From contig NZ_JAHKPO010000013.1 in NCBI RefSeq assembly GCF_018860365.1, positions 372,001 to 436,000 on the forward strand: a DNA stretch of 64,000 bases. Direction: 5' to 3'. Of the stretch, positions 56,411 to 64,000 are shown piece after piece; positions within the stretch are counted from its first letter, which is position 1, and each line of letters starts with the position of its first letter. The notes beneath the pieces were generated by a model. That model did not search any database, was not told where the DNA came from, and worked only from the letters and a program-made list of their open reading frames with translations. This DNA comes from Arenibacter algicola (GTDB lineage Bacteria > Bacteroidota > Bacteroidia > Flavobacteriales > Flavobacteriaceae). The position numbers and the translations under genes are program-made.

Positions 56411-56773
56411 CATGTTAAAAATAATTATAAAGCTAATTCAGTATTACGGATATTCGGTAAGAGAAACTTTGGGTTGTAAGGAACAAGTCAAATCTTTTTT
56501 TTCTTTTCACTAGTAACCTATTTTAAGATACGAAATACAGAAAAAAGTCACATTTTTACAAGTAATTTATTGAGGTCTAAACACGGTAGATCACGTAATA
56601 GTTTTGACCCGTTGGGAAAGGAATTCAAGATGTGTCTTTGTTGCCACAAAGACGATCTTGCTTTGCTCCCGATGGTTGCAAAGAAGGTTAAAAAAAAATA
56701 GAAAAAGCGATGAACCTGAAGTTGACAGTCTACTTAATTTTGTAAATTGCATAACAGCCATTCAAAAAATACA
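56411..56773. other. Spacer upstream of a small membrane gene, one hairpin
   Basis: No gene. Contains a perfect 8-bp stem with a tetraloop (GTCTTTGT-TGCC-ACAAAGAC, 56634-56653) and, near its right end, 40 bases similar to the sequence before the paralogous gene at 58959. Confidence 0.45.
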
Positions 56774-56953
56774 ATGCTAAACATACTATATCCTTTACTA
56801 TTACAATTGCCAATAGGCACACGAAACCCAGATGACAATAGTCCCATTGATCTTACAAGCGCATTTGATATCATTGTATATATTATTCTGCCAGTATTAA
56901 TGATCATCTTTTACATTCTATGGAGGAAGAAAAAGAAGAAGGATAAGAATTAA
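56774..56953 (+). CDS. Small membrane protein of unknown function
   Basis: A 59-residue peptide, starting MLNILYPLLLQLPIG, with one strong membrane span (about 32-50, IIVYIILPVLMIIFYIL) and a lysine-rich end, so the C terminus is probably cytoplasmic. Start chosen at this ATG because the alternative upstream TTG adds nine residues not shared by its paralogue. A close relative (54 residues) is encoded at 58959, outside the island, and the similarity extends into the upstream DNA. The function is not known. Confidence 0.7.
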   Translation: MLNILYPLLLQLPIGTRNPDDNSPIDLTSAFDIIVYIILPVLMIIFYILWRKKKKKDKN

Positions 56954-57012
56954 AATGACCTGCAAATAAGTTGTTTACATGTTTCTAATATAATTAAGGA
57001 TCATAGCATAAA

Positions 57013-57081
57013 GCGCCCTATTTCGATTTTATGTAACGCTTATCTACCGGAACCCTATAAAATCGAAACAGGATCCGGCGC
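57013..57081. repeat. Imperfect 69-base inverted repeat
   Basis: The arms 57017-57032 and 57057-57072 pair over 16 bases with one mismatch, and the outer GCGCC/GGCGC (57013-57017, 57077-57081) extend it. It may be a structured RNA, a relic of an insertion end or a replication signal; no function can be assigned. Confidence 0.4.
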
Positions 57082-57183
57082 AAGGTTAGTCATGGTAAGA
57101 TTTGGGGAAAAATGGTCTGGGCAAATCAAAAGCTTTAACCATCATCAAATCATTAGGATTAGGTCACAAATTCAATAATTCTG

Positions 57184-57191
57184 TATCTTTG
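57184..57191 (+). promoter_or_regulatory. Promoter -7 box TATCTTTG for the toxin-antitoxin pair
   Basis: It matches TAnnTTTG and lies 18 bases before the antitoxin ATG. The TSS would then be just upstream of the start codon, leaving a very short leader. Confidence 0.45.
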
Positions 57192-57208
57192 AGTAAAAGC
57201 TAATTAAA

Positions 57209-57451
57209 ATGGACCTACAATCTAGAAAAATTAAGTTTGTACAGGAGTTTTTGAAATTACAAAGCGAAGAGGTCATATCCCATCTTGAAAAAATATTGAG
57301 CAAAGAAACCAAAACTTTAACTAACGAAGAGTTTGAGCCTTTGACGATTGAAGAGTTTAATGACCGAATTGATCAATCGCTGGACGATTCTAAAAATGGG
57401 CGACTAATCAAGGCAAGCGATTTAAAAGCCAAAATCGACAAATGGGTTTAG
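57209..57451 (+). CDS. Antitoxin of a ParE/RelE-type toxin-antitoxin pair
   Basis: An 80-residue acidic helical protein with a DNA-binding-type N terminus not clearly recognisable; it ends LIKASDLKAKIDKWV, the kind of C-terminal helix that wraps a ParE toxin. The last 10 bases overlap the toxin start, the normal translational coupling of such pairs. It is assigned as antitoxin by position and size. Confidence 0.75.
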   Translation: MDLQSRKIKFVQEFLKLQSEEVISHLEKILSKETKTLTNEEFEPLTIEEFNDRIDQSLDDSKNGRLIKASDLKAKIDKWV

Positions 57452-57762
57452 AAATATTTTGGACGGGATTCGCCGAGGATCAACTTCATAGTATATTTAA
57501 ACATTATCAGAAAAAAGCAGGTAATCGTATAGCCAAAAAACTTGTGGACGGAATTTTTAATGAGCCTTCTAAATTAAATATCCAACCTGAAATTGGCCAA
57601 ATCGAAGAATTATTAAAAGACAGGGGGCAAGGTTTTCGATATCTGATCTACAAAAAAAATTATAAAATTATTTACTGGGTAAACAAAGACCAAAATCAAG
57701 TTGAAATCATTGATGTTTTCGACGTTCGACAATATCCCCTAAAAATAAGGAGGTCGCAGTAA
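57442..57762 (+). CDS. ParE/RelE-family toxin
   Basis: A 106-residue toxin of the ParE/RelE fold: WTGFAEDQLHSIFKHYQKKAG at the start, then the strands FRYLIYKKNYKIIYWV and VEIIDVFDVRQYP at the end, with the conserved aromatic and arginine residues near the C terminus. It would poison DNA gyrase or the ribosome unless bound by the antitoxin. The pair, at the right end of the island, probably stabilises the integrated element. Confidence 0.9.
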   Translation: MGLEIFWTGFAEDQLHSIFKHYQKKAGNRIAKKLVDGIFNEPSKLNIQPEIGQIEELLKDRGQGFRYLIYKKNYKIIYWVNKDQNQVEIIDVFDVRQYPLKIRRSQ

Positions 57763-57906
57763 ATGCGATAGTTCAGTCACAGATTAACTCATAAGTGATG
57801 TAATTTACCTTGATTACTATTCGATTTTAAACAAGGGTAGTTTTAAACAATACCTTTTACATCCATTTGATTACATTTGTAATGACGGAAGATAAATCCT
57901 GAAAAA

Positions 57907-57927
57907 AGTTCACAAATCGTCAACATT
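57907..57927 (+). repeat. Subterminal 21-bp repeat, right copy
   Basis: It is identical to 43568-43588 and in the same orientation, 50 bases inside the right att copy (left copy: 104 bases inside). Confidence 0.65.
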
Positions 57928-57976
57928 AGAAATTAAAAAAATGCGAAACCCTTAAAAATAAGGGGCTCACAAAAAG

Positions 57977-58000
57977 AAGTTCGATTCTTGGTGAGGTCAC
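57977..58000 (+). repeat. att site, distal copy (24 bp)
   Basis: It repeats the tRNA-Arg 3' end exactly (43441-43464). It is not part of any tRNA here and marks the chromosomal end of the insertion. Confidence 0.88.
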
Positions 58001-58392
58001 GAAGTAGGCTAGACTGAGGTGTATGGCACGGTCATTTCTTTATAAGTAGAACTATACTTTCTTCATTTTTCTGCATTTCCTTTTATTAATTCTTGTGTAC
58101 CTGATAAGGTTGGCGGGAGGTGGTAAAAAAGAAATTCATATTTAGTAATAAAAATACACTCCTAAGCATCATAATCTTGCCCTGAGGTAATTGGCGATTT
58201 TCAAGATTGCGTAATTGTATTGTGGATATTGATGGAATACTCTTCTCAAAATAAAGCTGTTTGCCATTAAGGATTTGTTTGACGTTTTGTATAGGGCAGT
58301 TATTTATCAGGTTAATTATAAAATAGTTAGAGCAAATAGAGTAATGTTCACTTCATTAAATTTATATGTAATTAACATTAAAATTTATTACA

Positions 58393-58749
58393 ATGATTAC
58401 CGAAAATAAAAATCAAGATAAGAAGTCAGTTTTAAAGGGTTTGAATAATGAGGTTCAACAAAATCGTGGGCTTGACCTAGAAACAAACCCTAATGGGGAT
58501 TCAAATAAAGGGGTCGGCAAACCGGTTGACAACGGAGGTGTTGCATCTTCAATATTTGATAAGCATTTGGAAAAGCAATGGTTGGCCGTACGGGATAATT
58601 ATCTCGCAAATTTCCCGGAACTAAACGATATGGACACCACATATGACAACAAGAGTTTTAGTACTCTAATACAAAAGCTGGCGAAAAGAAGACAACAAAC
58701 CTCTGAGCAGGTGCGGGAGGAAATAATGAATTGGCCTTCTTCCCTATAA
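58393..58749 (+). CDS. Small soluble protein with CsbD-like C-terminal region
   Basis: A 118-residue hydrophilic protein. The first 55 residues are low-complexity, rich in Asn/Gly/Lys (LETNPNGDSNKGVGKP), and probably disordered. The last 60, with KQWLAVRDNYLANFPELND and IQKLAKRRQQTSEQVREEI, resemble the two-helix pattern of CsbD-like stress proteins. That is a visual match only. It is the first gene beyond the island and has its own promoter region. Confidence 0.5.
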   Translation: MITENKNQDKKSVLKGLNNEVQQNRGLDLETNPNGDSNKGVGKPVDNGGVASSIFDKHLEKQWLAVRDNYLANFPELNDMDTTYDNKSFSTLIQKLAKRRQQTSEQVREEIMNWPSSL

Positions 58750-58958
58750 TTGCCGTATTTCTTTACCGCCCTATATTCTGATATTACCGGGCAGATTTCT
58801 GGCATGGCCATAAGATTCTTCCTTGAATTTAGTTTTGGTTACCATAAAGAAGTCCTGGGCCGCTCCTTGATGTCATAATGAAGGCAAAGTGAAATAGATA
58901 AGGGTACTGAAGTAAACGCCTACTAAATTTCGTAAATTGCATAACAGCTATTCAAACA

Positions 58959-59123
58959 ATGTTAAACATATATCCTTTATTGTTACAATTGCCGATAGGC
59001 ACTCGAAATCCGGATGACAATGATCCTATTGATCTTACCAGTGCATTCGATGTTATTGTTTTTGTTATTCTGCCTATTCTAATGATTATCTTTTATATTC
59101 TCTGGAGAAAGAAAAGGAAGTAG
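58959..59123 (+). CDS. Small membrane protein, paralogue of the one at 56774
   Basis: A 54-residue peptide (MLNIYPLLLQLPIGTRNP start, span VIVFVILPILMIIFYIL, end WRKKRK). It matches the island protein at 56774 over nearly its whole length. About 35 bases of the upstream DNA are also similar. Since one copy lies inside and one outside the island, they result from duplication or from acquisition of a chromosomal piece. Function unknown. Confidence 0.7.
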   Translation: MLNIYPLLLQLPIGTRNPDDNDPIDLTSAFDVIVFVILPILMIIFYILWRKKRK

Positions 59124-59402
59124 GATAAGTAGAATTAGTTGTTGCGGTTAACTTTTGTAAATATAACTTTACGAGTAAGGCCCATAGTGCAAAGAGCTCT
59201 ATTTCTATAGTAATAAAGGCTTGCCTGATTACAATTGAAGCAGGGGTACAGCTTAAGGTGTTTGATGGTGTGATTGGTGGATGGTCTACGCTAGAAACGC
59301 CCCATCGCAAAGACCTTGATTATAGTTTGGGAGTGATGCAATTCCAGCACCTACTACCATAAATTCCTGAATGTTGATTACCTTAGCGCTAAAGTATTTT
59401 CC

Positions 59403-59846
59403 ATGGAAAAGAGCAAAATCAAAAATGTATTTGTAGAAGGTGCAATAAGCCCGGAGTTCATTGCCAATTCCATTGCAAAGCACCAGTCCAAGACCACTAT
59501 TGGGGCTCACGATATCTTTTTGGGCCAGGTAAGGGCAGATCTAATTGACGGACAGGAAGTGGCCGCTATAGAATATTCGGCCTATGAGGAAATGGCCAAT
59601 TTAAAATTTCACGAAATAAGGGAGGCTACCTTTGCCAAGTTTAACCTAAGCTGTATGCACATCTATCACAGTTTGGGAAGGGTAAATACTGGAGAAATAT
59701 GCCTGTTTGTTTTTGTGTCATCGCCACACCGAAAAGAAGTTTTTGAGGCATTGCACCATGTGGTGGAGGAAATTAAGAATCAGGTCCCTATTTTTGGGAA
59801 GGAACTGTTTGAGGATGATTCCTATCAATGGAAAGTAAATAAATAG
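59403..59846 (+). CDS. moaE: Molybdopterin synthase catalytic subunit
   Basis: A 147-residue cytoplasmic enzyme that, with sulfurated MoaD, turns cyclic pyranopterin monophosphate into molybdopterin. Visible family motifs: GAHDIFLGQVRAD near the start, YHSLGRVNTGE, VSSPHRKEVFEALHHVVE and the C-terminal VPIFGKELFEDDSYQWKV. Length is normal. The moaC gene begins two bases after its stop, so they are cotranscribed; moaA and moaD are not in this window. Confidence 0.95.
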   Translation: MEKSKIKNVFVEGAISPEFIANSIAKHQSKTTIGAHDIFLGQVRADLIDGQEVAAIEYSAYEEMANLKFHEIREATFAKFNLSCMHIYHSLGRVNTGEICLFVFVSSPHRKEVFEALHHVVEEIKNQVPIFGKELFEDDSYQWKVNK

Positions 59847-59848
59847 AG

Positions 59849-60280
59849 ATGGTAGATATCACCCATAAAAAATCAACTTTGCGTACGGCGATTGCCCAGG
59901 CTATAGTCCAAGTAAGTTCAGAGGATACTATAAGCGCCATAAATAATAAAACGGTGCCCAAAGGCGATGTGTTTGCCATGAGCAAGGCTGCTGGTTTATT
60001 GGGAGTGAAGAAGACGGCGGACCTTTTGCCGGACTGCCATCCCCTGCCTATAGAATACACCGATATTTCTTACTCCATAATTGGTTTACAAATAACGGTT
60101 TTGGTTACGGTAAAGACCATTTACAAAACTGGTGTAGAGGTAGAAGCCATGCACGGTGCCAGTATAGTGGCCCTAAATATGTATGATATGTTAAAGCCTA
60201 TAGACAAGGGCATCGAAATACAGCATATTAAATTATTGAGAAAAACGGGAGGGAAGTCGGATTTAGGTGCCGACCTATAA
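59849..60280 (+). CDS. moaC: Cyclic pyranopterin monophosphate synthase
   Basis: A 143-residue protein of the molybdenum cofactor pathway, forming cPMP from the MoaA product. The conserved MVDITHK start, GDVFAMSKAAG with the nucleophilic/basic Lys, LPDCHPLPIEY and MYDMLKPIDKGIEI (Asp and Lys of the active site) are all present. It is slightly shorter than the usual 155-160 residues because it begins directly at the MVDIT motif. It is translationally coupled to moaE. Confidence 0.95.
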   Translation: MVDITHKKSTLRTAIAQAIVQVSSEDTISAINNKTVPKGDVFAMSKAAGLLGVKKTADLLPDCHPLPIEYTDISYSIIGLQITVLVTVKTIYKTGVEVEAMHGASIVALNMYDMLKPIDKGIEIQHIKLLRKTGGKSDLGADL

Positions 60281-60338
60281 TTCTCCAGTCAATAAAATTT
60301 AACAGTTACTTAAGAGAATCTGTGCATATCTTTGTGGT

Positions 60339-60713
60339 GTGAAAAAAACAAGGCACTTGCTTTTTTTTAGGGTTCTAGCGCTTATACTTTTCTTAAGTAT
60401 AGGGCAAGTCTCTATGGCTACCACCAAGGAGGCCAAAGAAGTTAAGGCCGGGGTTAATGGTGAGATCCAAACAGATCATCATCTAACCTACGAGATGCCG
60501 AACTCTGGGCATACTATGCTCTTGGCAGAAGGTAATTATCAATTGCCAACAGTTAACGAACTAAGGCCAAATCTCAATTTATTTTCCCCTAATACTATAA
60601 GTTGCCTCTCCGTACTCAAGGAAAAGGAGCTTATGTCCCTAAAAAGGGAGGTCCAAATTATTGCTAGTTTGGACGCGCTAACCATTATCTATCCCTTTCA
60701 CACCTTTTTATAA
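60339..60713 (+). CDS. Secreted protein of unknown function
   Basis: A 124-residue peptide with GTG start and a signal peptide (LLFFRVLALILFLSIGQVSM). The mature part has no family I recognise. A TAnnTTTG box (TATCTTTG, 60327-60334) lies only five bases before the GTG, which would make the transcript leaderless or the real start later. It follows moaC by 58 bases. Confidence 0.5.
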   Translation: MKKTRHLLFFRVLALILFLSIGQVSMATTKEAKEVKAGVNGEIQTDHHLTYEMPNSGHTMLLAEGNYQLPTVNELRPNLNLFSPNTISCLSVLKEKELMSLKREVQIIASLDALTIIYPFHTFL

Positions 60714-60834
60714 ATTTTTCCATTACTCACACCTAATTCCAGAATAACCAATTTTGGAAAATTCCCCATGCCATACATTAGCCTTGGTAGGTGGGGATGT
60801 AATTAATAAATGGAATAATTTAAAAAAATATACA

Positions 60835-61344
60835 ATGAATATATCAATGTTGTTGGTATCAGTTTTATTGGTGCTTTGCACCATCATACCTTTTGTAATC
60901 CTTAATAAATCAGGAAAAGGGGATTTAAAAATAATGTCTAAAGAAGTTAAAAACTTAATGATCGAATCAAAACTTAAATTCGATTTAAAGGAAAGTTGGG
61001 GCAATTCGTTCATCGCCCTGGATTCAAATAATAAGAAACTTATTTTTTCCAAAGTATTTGATGGCGTTGTAGCCCTGGAAAATATTGATCTTAATGAAGT
61101 GTCCAATGTCAAAATCGTAAAGAAAACCTACCAGCTCAAGTCCAAAAATAAGAAGGAGACGGTTTTGGAGAAATTGGATTTGGAGATTAGCTTTTTAGAT
61201 CATGAAAAGCCCGTCAGGACCCTAAATTTTTATGACATCAATAGTATTTACATGGAGGATTACGAACTTGTCCGTGCCGAAAAATGGAATACTGCCATTA
61301 ATGGTGTTTTAAAAACAAATATAGAAAGTGCCAAGGTGGCCTAA
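60835..61344 (+). CDS. Membrane-anchored protein of unknown function
   Basis: From the ATG at 60835 the product has 169 residues, with an N-terminal membrane span (SMLLVSVLLVLCTIIPFVIL) followed by a charged domain of alternating strands (FIALDSNNKKLIFSKVF, LEISFLDHEKPVRTLNFYDI). An upstream TTG adds 27 residues that read as non-coding. A perfect 16-bp terminator follows. No family recognised. Confidence 0.65.
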   Translation: MNISMLLVSVLLVLCTIIPFVILNKSGKGDLKIMSKEVKNLMIESKLKFDLKESWGNSFIALDSNNKKLIFSKVFDGVVALENIDLNEVSNVKIVKKTYQLKSKNKKETVLEKLDLEISFLDHEKPVRTLNFYDINSIYMEDYELVRAEKWNTAINGVLKTNIESAKVA

Positions 61345-61375
61345 TTTCCTAGGTTTTTTATTAGTTAACATAGTC

Positions 61376-61427
61376 AAGGGCAATCTGTATTTTGGAAAAT
61401 AGACTTTTCGGAATACAGATTGCCCTT
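61376..61427. terminator. Strong bidirectional terminator between convergent genes
   Basis: A perfect 16-bp stem (AAGGGCAATCTGTATT with AATACAGATTGCCCTT, 20-base loop) is followed by TTT on the plus strand (five T in all, including the last two stem bases). On the minus strand it is followed by a less clear tract. It serves the gene ending at 61344 and probably the minus-strand gene ending at 61466. Confidence 0.85.
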
Positions 61428-61465
61428 TTTAGTACTATATATTTTTGAAGGCAAAGGATTTAGAA

Positions 61466-62188
61466 TTACTCCCGTTTTGACCAAATTTCATTTAAGGGGT
61501 CGCCCTTGCTGCTTTTGCCGGTATGATGCCAATCCTTGCCATTTAATTCGTAATTGAAGGATAGGGCCGCTCCCACCCGGGAATTGTCCCTGGAGAAATA
61601 GCCTATATTTTCTATGTACTTGCCATTGGTTGCGTCGTAGGTTCCGCCCCCGCTACCAAAAAACTCGAAGGTTTCGGTGTTATAGGCAATCCATTGAAAA
61701 TGCCCGTTCAATAAATATTTCATAGTTTTTCTTGGTCTGGAAGTATCCCTTCTTTCTTCGCCTTGGTCCGTTACCCGGCCAGTCATTAGCCACTTGCCGT
61801 CCAGATCCTGAGTACCAATTCTGGTGGGGGTAAAGGTCATTGGCTTGGCCCCTTCGAGTATCAAGTTTCCTTTTTTTAGCTTATAGGGTACATTAATACT
61901 GGTAATTTTATCTTCTTTATGGTTGGAATTAAATTCAAGATCAACCATAAGGTTATTGTCGGAGGTGGTGTAGTAGCCACCCATGGTTTTTATAAATTCT
62001 GCAGGGGACTCTTTATAGATGGTGTGGACGTAATAATCCCCGTCCAATTTCAACTCGTGATGAAGGGTTCCATCCTTGCTTTTTTCCTTAAAATGATAAA
62101 CGTTGGCCGGTATTTGGGCCGTAATTTTATTAAAAAAAGAGAGGAGGAGAATAAGACCAATAAAAACGTTGAATTTTTTAAGCTTCAT
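61466..62188 (-). CDS. Secreted lipocalin-like or beta-rich protein of unknown function
   Basis: A 240-residue protein with a signal peptide (FNVFIGLILLLSFFNKITAQ). The mature part is beta-rich: YHFKEKSKDGTLHHELKLDG, DLDGKWLMTGRVTDQG, and a conserved turn GSGGGTYDATNGKYIENI, a pattern I have seen in Bacteroidota lipocalin-like secreted proteins. The Met at 62188 is preferred over the one at 62194, both in frame, as it starts MKLKKF directly before the signal. Function unknown. Confidence 0.7.
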   Translation of the reverse strand: MKLKKFNVFIGLILLLSFFNKITAQIPANVYHFKEKSKDGTLHHELKLDGDYYVHTIYKESPAEFIKTMGGYYTTSDNNLMVDLEFNSNHKEDKITSINVPYKLKKGNLILEGAKPMTFTPTRIGTQDLDGKWLMTGRVTDQGEERRDTSRPRKTMKYLLNGHFQWIAYNTETFEFFGSGGGTYDATNGKYIENIGYFSRDNSRVGAALSFNYELNGKDWHHTGKSSKGDPLNEIWSKRE

Positions 62189-62194
62189 GACCAT

Positions 62195-62650
62195 CTGGTT
62201 TTTATTTAAAAATAGTCAAGAAAAGGTTAAAAATCAACGCTTTGGGTTTAATTTTTAGTTAATTTTTTACTATTCGGGAAATTCATTTTTTACTTCAACG
62301 TAAAATTTTTTAAAACGCTTGTTTTTTCATTTTTTTTGTTTTCATTTGTCACATCAATTTAGCCTTAAATTTTATCTTGATATTAGCATCTAGTTGAGTA
62401 CAATGAACCATATTTACAAATTTGGATTTCTGGCAGCAGCAAGGTTTAGGCCACTGAAATTTAATGGTATAGGTAGCCAGAATTTACTTGGTATTCCAAA
62501 TTTTTCTTCCATCGTGTGCAGTCAGCACGACTATTTTTTTATTCCTACCACTGAAAAGCAGATAATTGTTTAGGGATTTAGTTATAATTTCTAATATTAT
62601 TTGCATTTGGCGATGCTATTTACTTATTTACAATTCATATATTTATTTAA
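62195..62650. other. 456-base divergent spacer before speA
   Basis: No gene seen; AT-rich with T tracts. It should hold the promoters of both divergent genes (the minus-strand gene at 62188 and speA at 62651). Confidence 0.45.
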
Positions 62651-64000
62651 ATGAACACGAAGTACATTAATCTTATAGATCAGACATACTATTTTCCTCA
62701 AGAGGAGTTTTCATTGGATGGCGAAAACCTAAAGTTCCATGGAATACCACTTATGGATTTGGTAGAGCAGTATGGCAGTCCTTTGAAATTTACCTATTTG
62801 CCTAAAATTTCAGAAAATATCAACAAGGCAAAGGAATGGTTTAAAATAGCCATGGAGAAAAATAATTACAAGGGCAAATACCATTATTGCTATTGTACCA
62901 AAAGTTCCCATTTTAAACCGGTTTTGAACGAAGCCTTAAAGAATGATATTCATATAGAAACGTCTTCCGCCTTTGATATTAATATCGTTGAAAAATTAAA
63001 GGAAAGGGGTAGGATTAAGGACAATACCTATATCATATGTAACGGATTTAAAAGGGATCAATATATTACCAATATAGCTAATCTTATAAACCGGGGACAT
63101 CAGAATTGTATTCCTATTATCGATAATTACGAGGAAATAGACCTTTTGTCCGATGCCATCAACGATACTTTTAAAGTTGGAATCAGAATTGCATCCGAGG
63201 AGGAGCCAAAGTTCGAATTTTATACCTCGCGACTGGGAATCGGATACAAAAATATCGTACCTTTTTATGAGAATCAGATTAAGGATAATGATAAGGTAGA
63301 GTTAAAAATGCTACACTTTTTCATTAATACCGGTATACGTGACAATGCCTATTATTGGAACGAATTGGTTAAATGTTTAAAGGTATACGTGAGGCTTAAA
63401 AAGATTTGTCCATCCTTGGACAGTCTTAATATTGGTGGTGGTTTCCCCATAAAGAACTCTTTGGCTTTTGATTACGACTATCAATACATGATAGATGAGA
63501 TTATAAACCAAATTAATATTGCCTGTCAGGAAGCGGATGTTGCAGTACCTAATATCTTTACCGAATTTGGAAGTTTTACGGTAGGTGAGAGTGGCGGTGC
63601 CATTTATGAAATACTATATCAGAAGCAACAGAACGATCGGGAAAAGTGGAACATGATCGATTCCTCTTTCATTACCACATTGCCGGATACCTGGGCCATT
63701 AATAAACGTTTCATTATGCTGGCTATTAACCGCTGGCAAGATGAATATGAGCGGGTATTGTTGGGCGGACTAACCTGCGATAGCGATGATTATTACAATA
63801 GTGAGCAAAACATGAACGCCATTTATTTGCCCAAGTACAGAAAGGATAAGCCGCTTTATATTGGATTCTTCAATACAGGGGCCTATCAGGAGTCCATTGG
63901 AGGTTATGGCGGGTTACAGCACTGTTTAATACCACATCCGAAGCATATTTTAATTGATAAGGATGAAAACGGAAATATAACGACCAAATTATTTAGTGAA
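62651..64000 (+). CDS. speA: Biosynthetic arginine decarboxylase, 5' part (continues past the window)
   Basis: The frame is open to the end of the window (450 codons). The product is the fold-type III PLP decarboxylase that makes agmatine for polyamine synthesis. The PLP lysine lies in YCYCTKSSHF (Lys84), the pocket motif HIETSSAFDINIVEKL follows, and the glycine-rich LNIGGGFP phosphate-binding loop is near residue 273. The CDSDD-like TCDSDDYYN segment is near 375. Start chosen at the ATG at 62651, which opens with MNTKYINLIDQTYYFPQEEF as in other Bacteroidota enzymes. Confidence 0.9.
   Translation, partial: MNTKYINLIDQTYYFPQEEFSLDGENLKFHGIPLMDLVEQYGSPLKFTYLPKISENINKAKEWFKIAMEKNNYKGKYHYCYCTKSSHFKPVLNEALKNDIHIETSSAFDINIVEKLKERGRIKDNTYIICNGFKRDQYITNIANLINRGHQNCIPIIDNYEEIDLLSDAINDTFKVGIRIASEEEPKFEFYTSRLGIGYKNIVPFYENQIKDNDKVELKMLHFFINTGIRDNAYYWNELVKCLKVYVRLKKICPSLDSLNIGGGFPIKNSLAFDYDYQYMIDEIINQINIACQEADVAVPNIFTEFGSFTVGESGGAIYEILYQKQQNDREKWNMIDSSFITTLPDTWAINKRFIMLAINRWQDEYERVLLGGLTCDSDDYYNSEQNMNAIYLPKYRKDKPLYIGFFNTGAYQESIGGYGGLQHCLIPHPKHILIDKDENGNITTKLFSE

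Larger units (their letters stand above)
43441..58000. mobile_element. Integrated element (IME-like genomic island) at tRNA-Arg
   Basis: The bounds are two identical 24-bp direct repeats, 43441-43464 (tRNA 3' end) and 57977-58000. A tyrosine recombinase lies next to the tRNA, and a 21-bp second repeat lies inside each end (43568-43588 and 57907-57927). The element also holds an excisionase-like protein, a replication helicase, a truncated primase and cargo genes. No relaxase, coupling protein or conjugation genes are visible, so it is either mobilised in trans by an unrecognised route or decayed. Codon and base use varies: the helicase gene is visibly richer in GC than the cargo around it. 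Confidence 0.88.
57763..58392. other. Right end of the island and adjoining chromosome, no gene
   Basis: Contains the 21-bp repeat (57907-57927), a small hairpin CCCTTA/TAAGGG (57949-57964) and the 24-bp att copy (57977-58000). From 58001 to 58392 I see no gene or repeat. Confidence 0.6.

Noticed and set aside
56634-56653. Perfect 8-bp stem with tetraloop, possible terminator
   Set aside because: No T run on either strand and no gene ending close by; kept only as a note in the spacer.
57977-58000. Second tRNA-Arg gene at the right end
   Set aside because: Only the 3' 24 bases are present; there is no D arm or anticodon stem upstream, so it is an att copy.
59383-59392. TTAGCGCTAA palindrome before moaE as an operator
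   Set aside because: A single 10-bp palindrome with no second copy in the window; too little evidence.

Overview
The window looks like chromosomal DNA of a marine flavobacterium (Bacteroidota, Flavobacteriaceae; a Zobellia/Maribacter/Arenibacter-like organism is plausible but not proven). Reasons: SusC/SusD-type outer-membrane pair under an ECF sigma/FecR system, several lipoprotein signals, lack of strong Shine-Dalgarno sequences, promoter boxes of the TAnnTTTG type, many sulfatases and fucosidases, and low GC.

Region 1 (1-8025): the tail of an AraC regulator, then, on the minus strand, an ECF sigma factor, its FecR-like anti-sigma factor, a 1135-residue SusC-type TonB-dependent receptor with an N-terminal STN signalling domain, and a SusD lipoprotein. 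This is the sensing and uptake part of a polysaccharide utilisation locus.

Region 2 (8251-32735, plus strand): an AraC regulator, then about 22 kb of genes for a fucose-containing, sulfated polysaccharide (fucoidan-like): three GH29 alpha-L-fucosidase domains (one fused behind a five-bladed-propeller glycosidase domain), a GH141-like beta-helix protein with a PDZ tail, GH31, two S1 sulfatases and an SGNH acetylesterase. Interleaved are genes of the oxidative, non-phosphorylating L-fucose route: L-fuconate dehydratase, two SDR dehydrogenases, an FAH-family diketo-acid hydrolase, FucP permease, a RhaM-type mutarotase, and an FMN L-lactate dehydrogenase that would consume the L-lactate end product.

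Region 3 (32793-43103, minus strand): a second sugar operon with a LacI regulator, a sodium:solute symporter, three sialidase-fold (BNR/Asp-box) secreted proteins, L-fucose isomerase and a ribulokinase-like FGGY kinase, with a LacI-type palindrome ahead of the kinase. Fucose therefore has two possible catabolic routes in one locus; no fuculose-phosphate aldolase and no fuconolactonase are seen here.

Region 4 (43392-58000): a tRNA-Arg(CCT) gene followed by a 14.5-kb integrated element. It has a tyrosine recombinase next to the tRNA, a 24-bp copy of the tRNA 3' end at the far boundary, a second 21-bp repeat near both ends, an excisionase-like protein, an SF3-type replication helicase and a truncated primase remnant. 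Cargo: a TetR regulator and an array of four TlpA-like thioredoxin-fold proteins (one apparently frameshifted), a membrane-anchored XRE regulator, a Fic AMPylase with a cluster of TGTCGAT operator half-sites, and a ParE-type toxin-antitoxin pair. Mobilisation genes seem to have been lost.

Region 5 (58001-64000): ordinary chromosome with a CsbD-like small protein, a small membrane protein paralogous to one inside the island, moaE-moaC, three secreted or membrane proteins of unknown role, and the first 450 codons of arginine decarboxylase (speA), cut by the window end.
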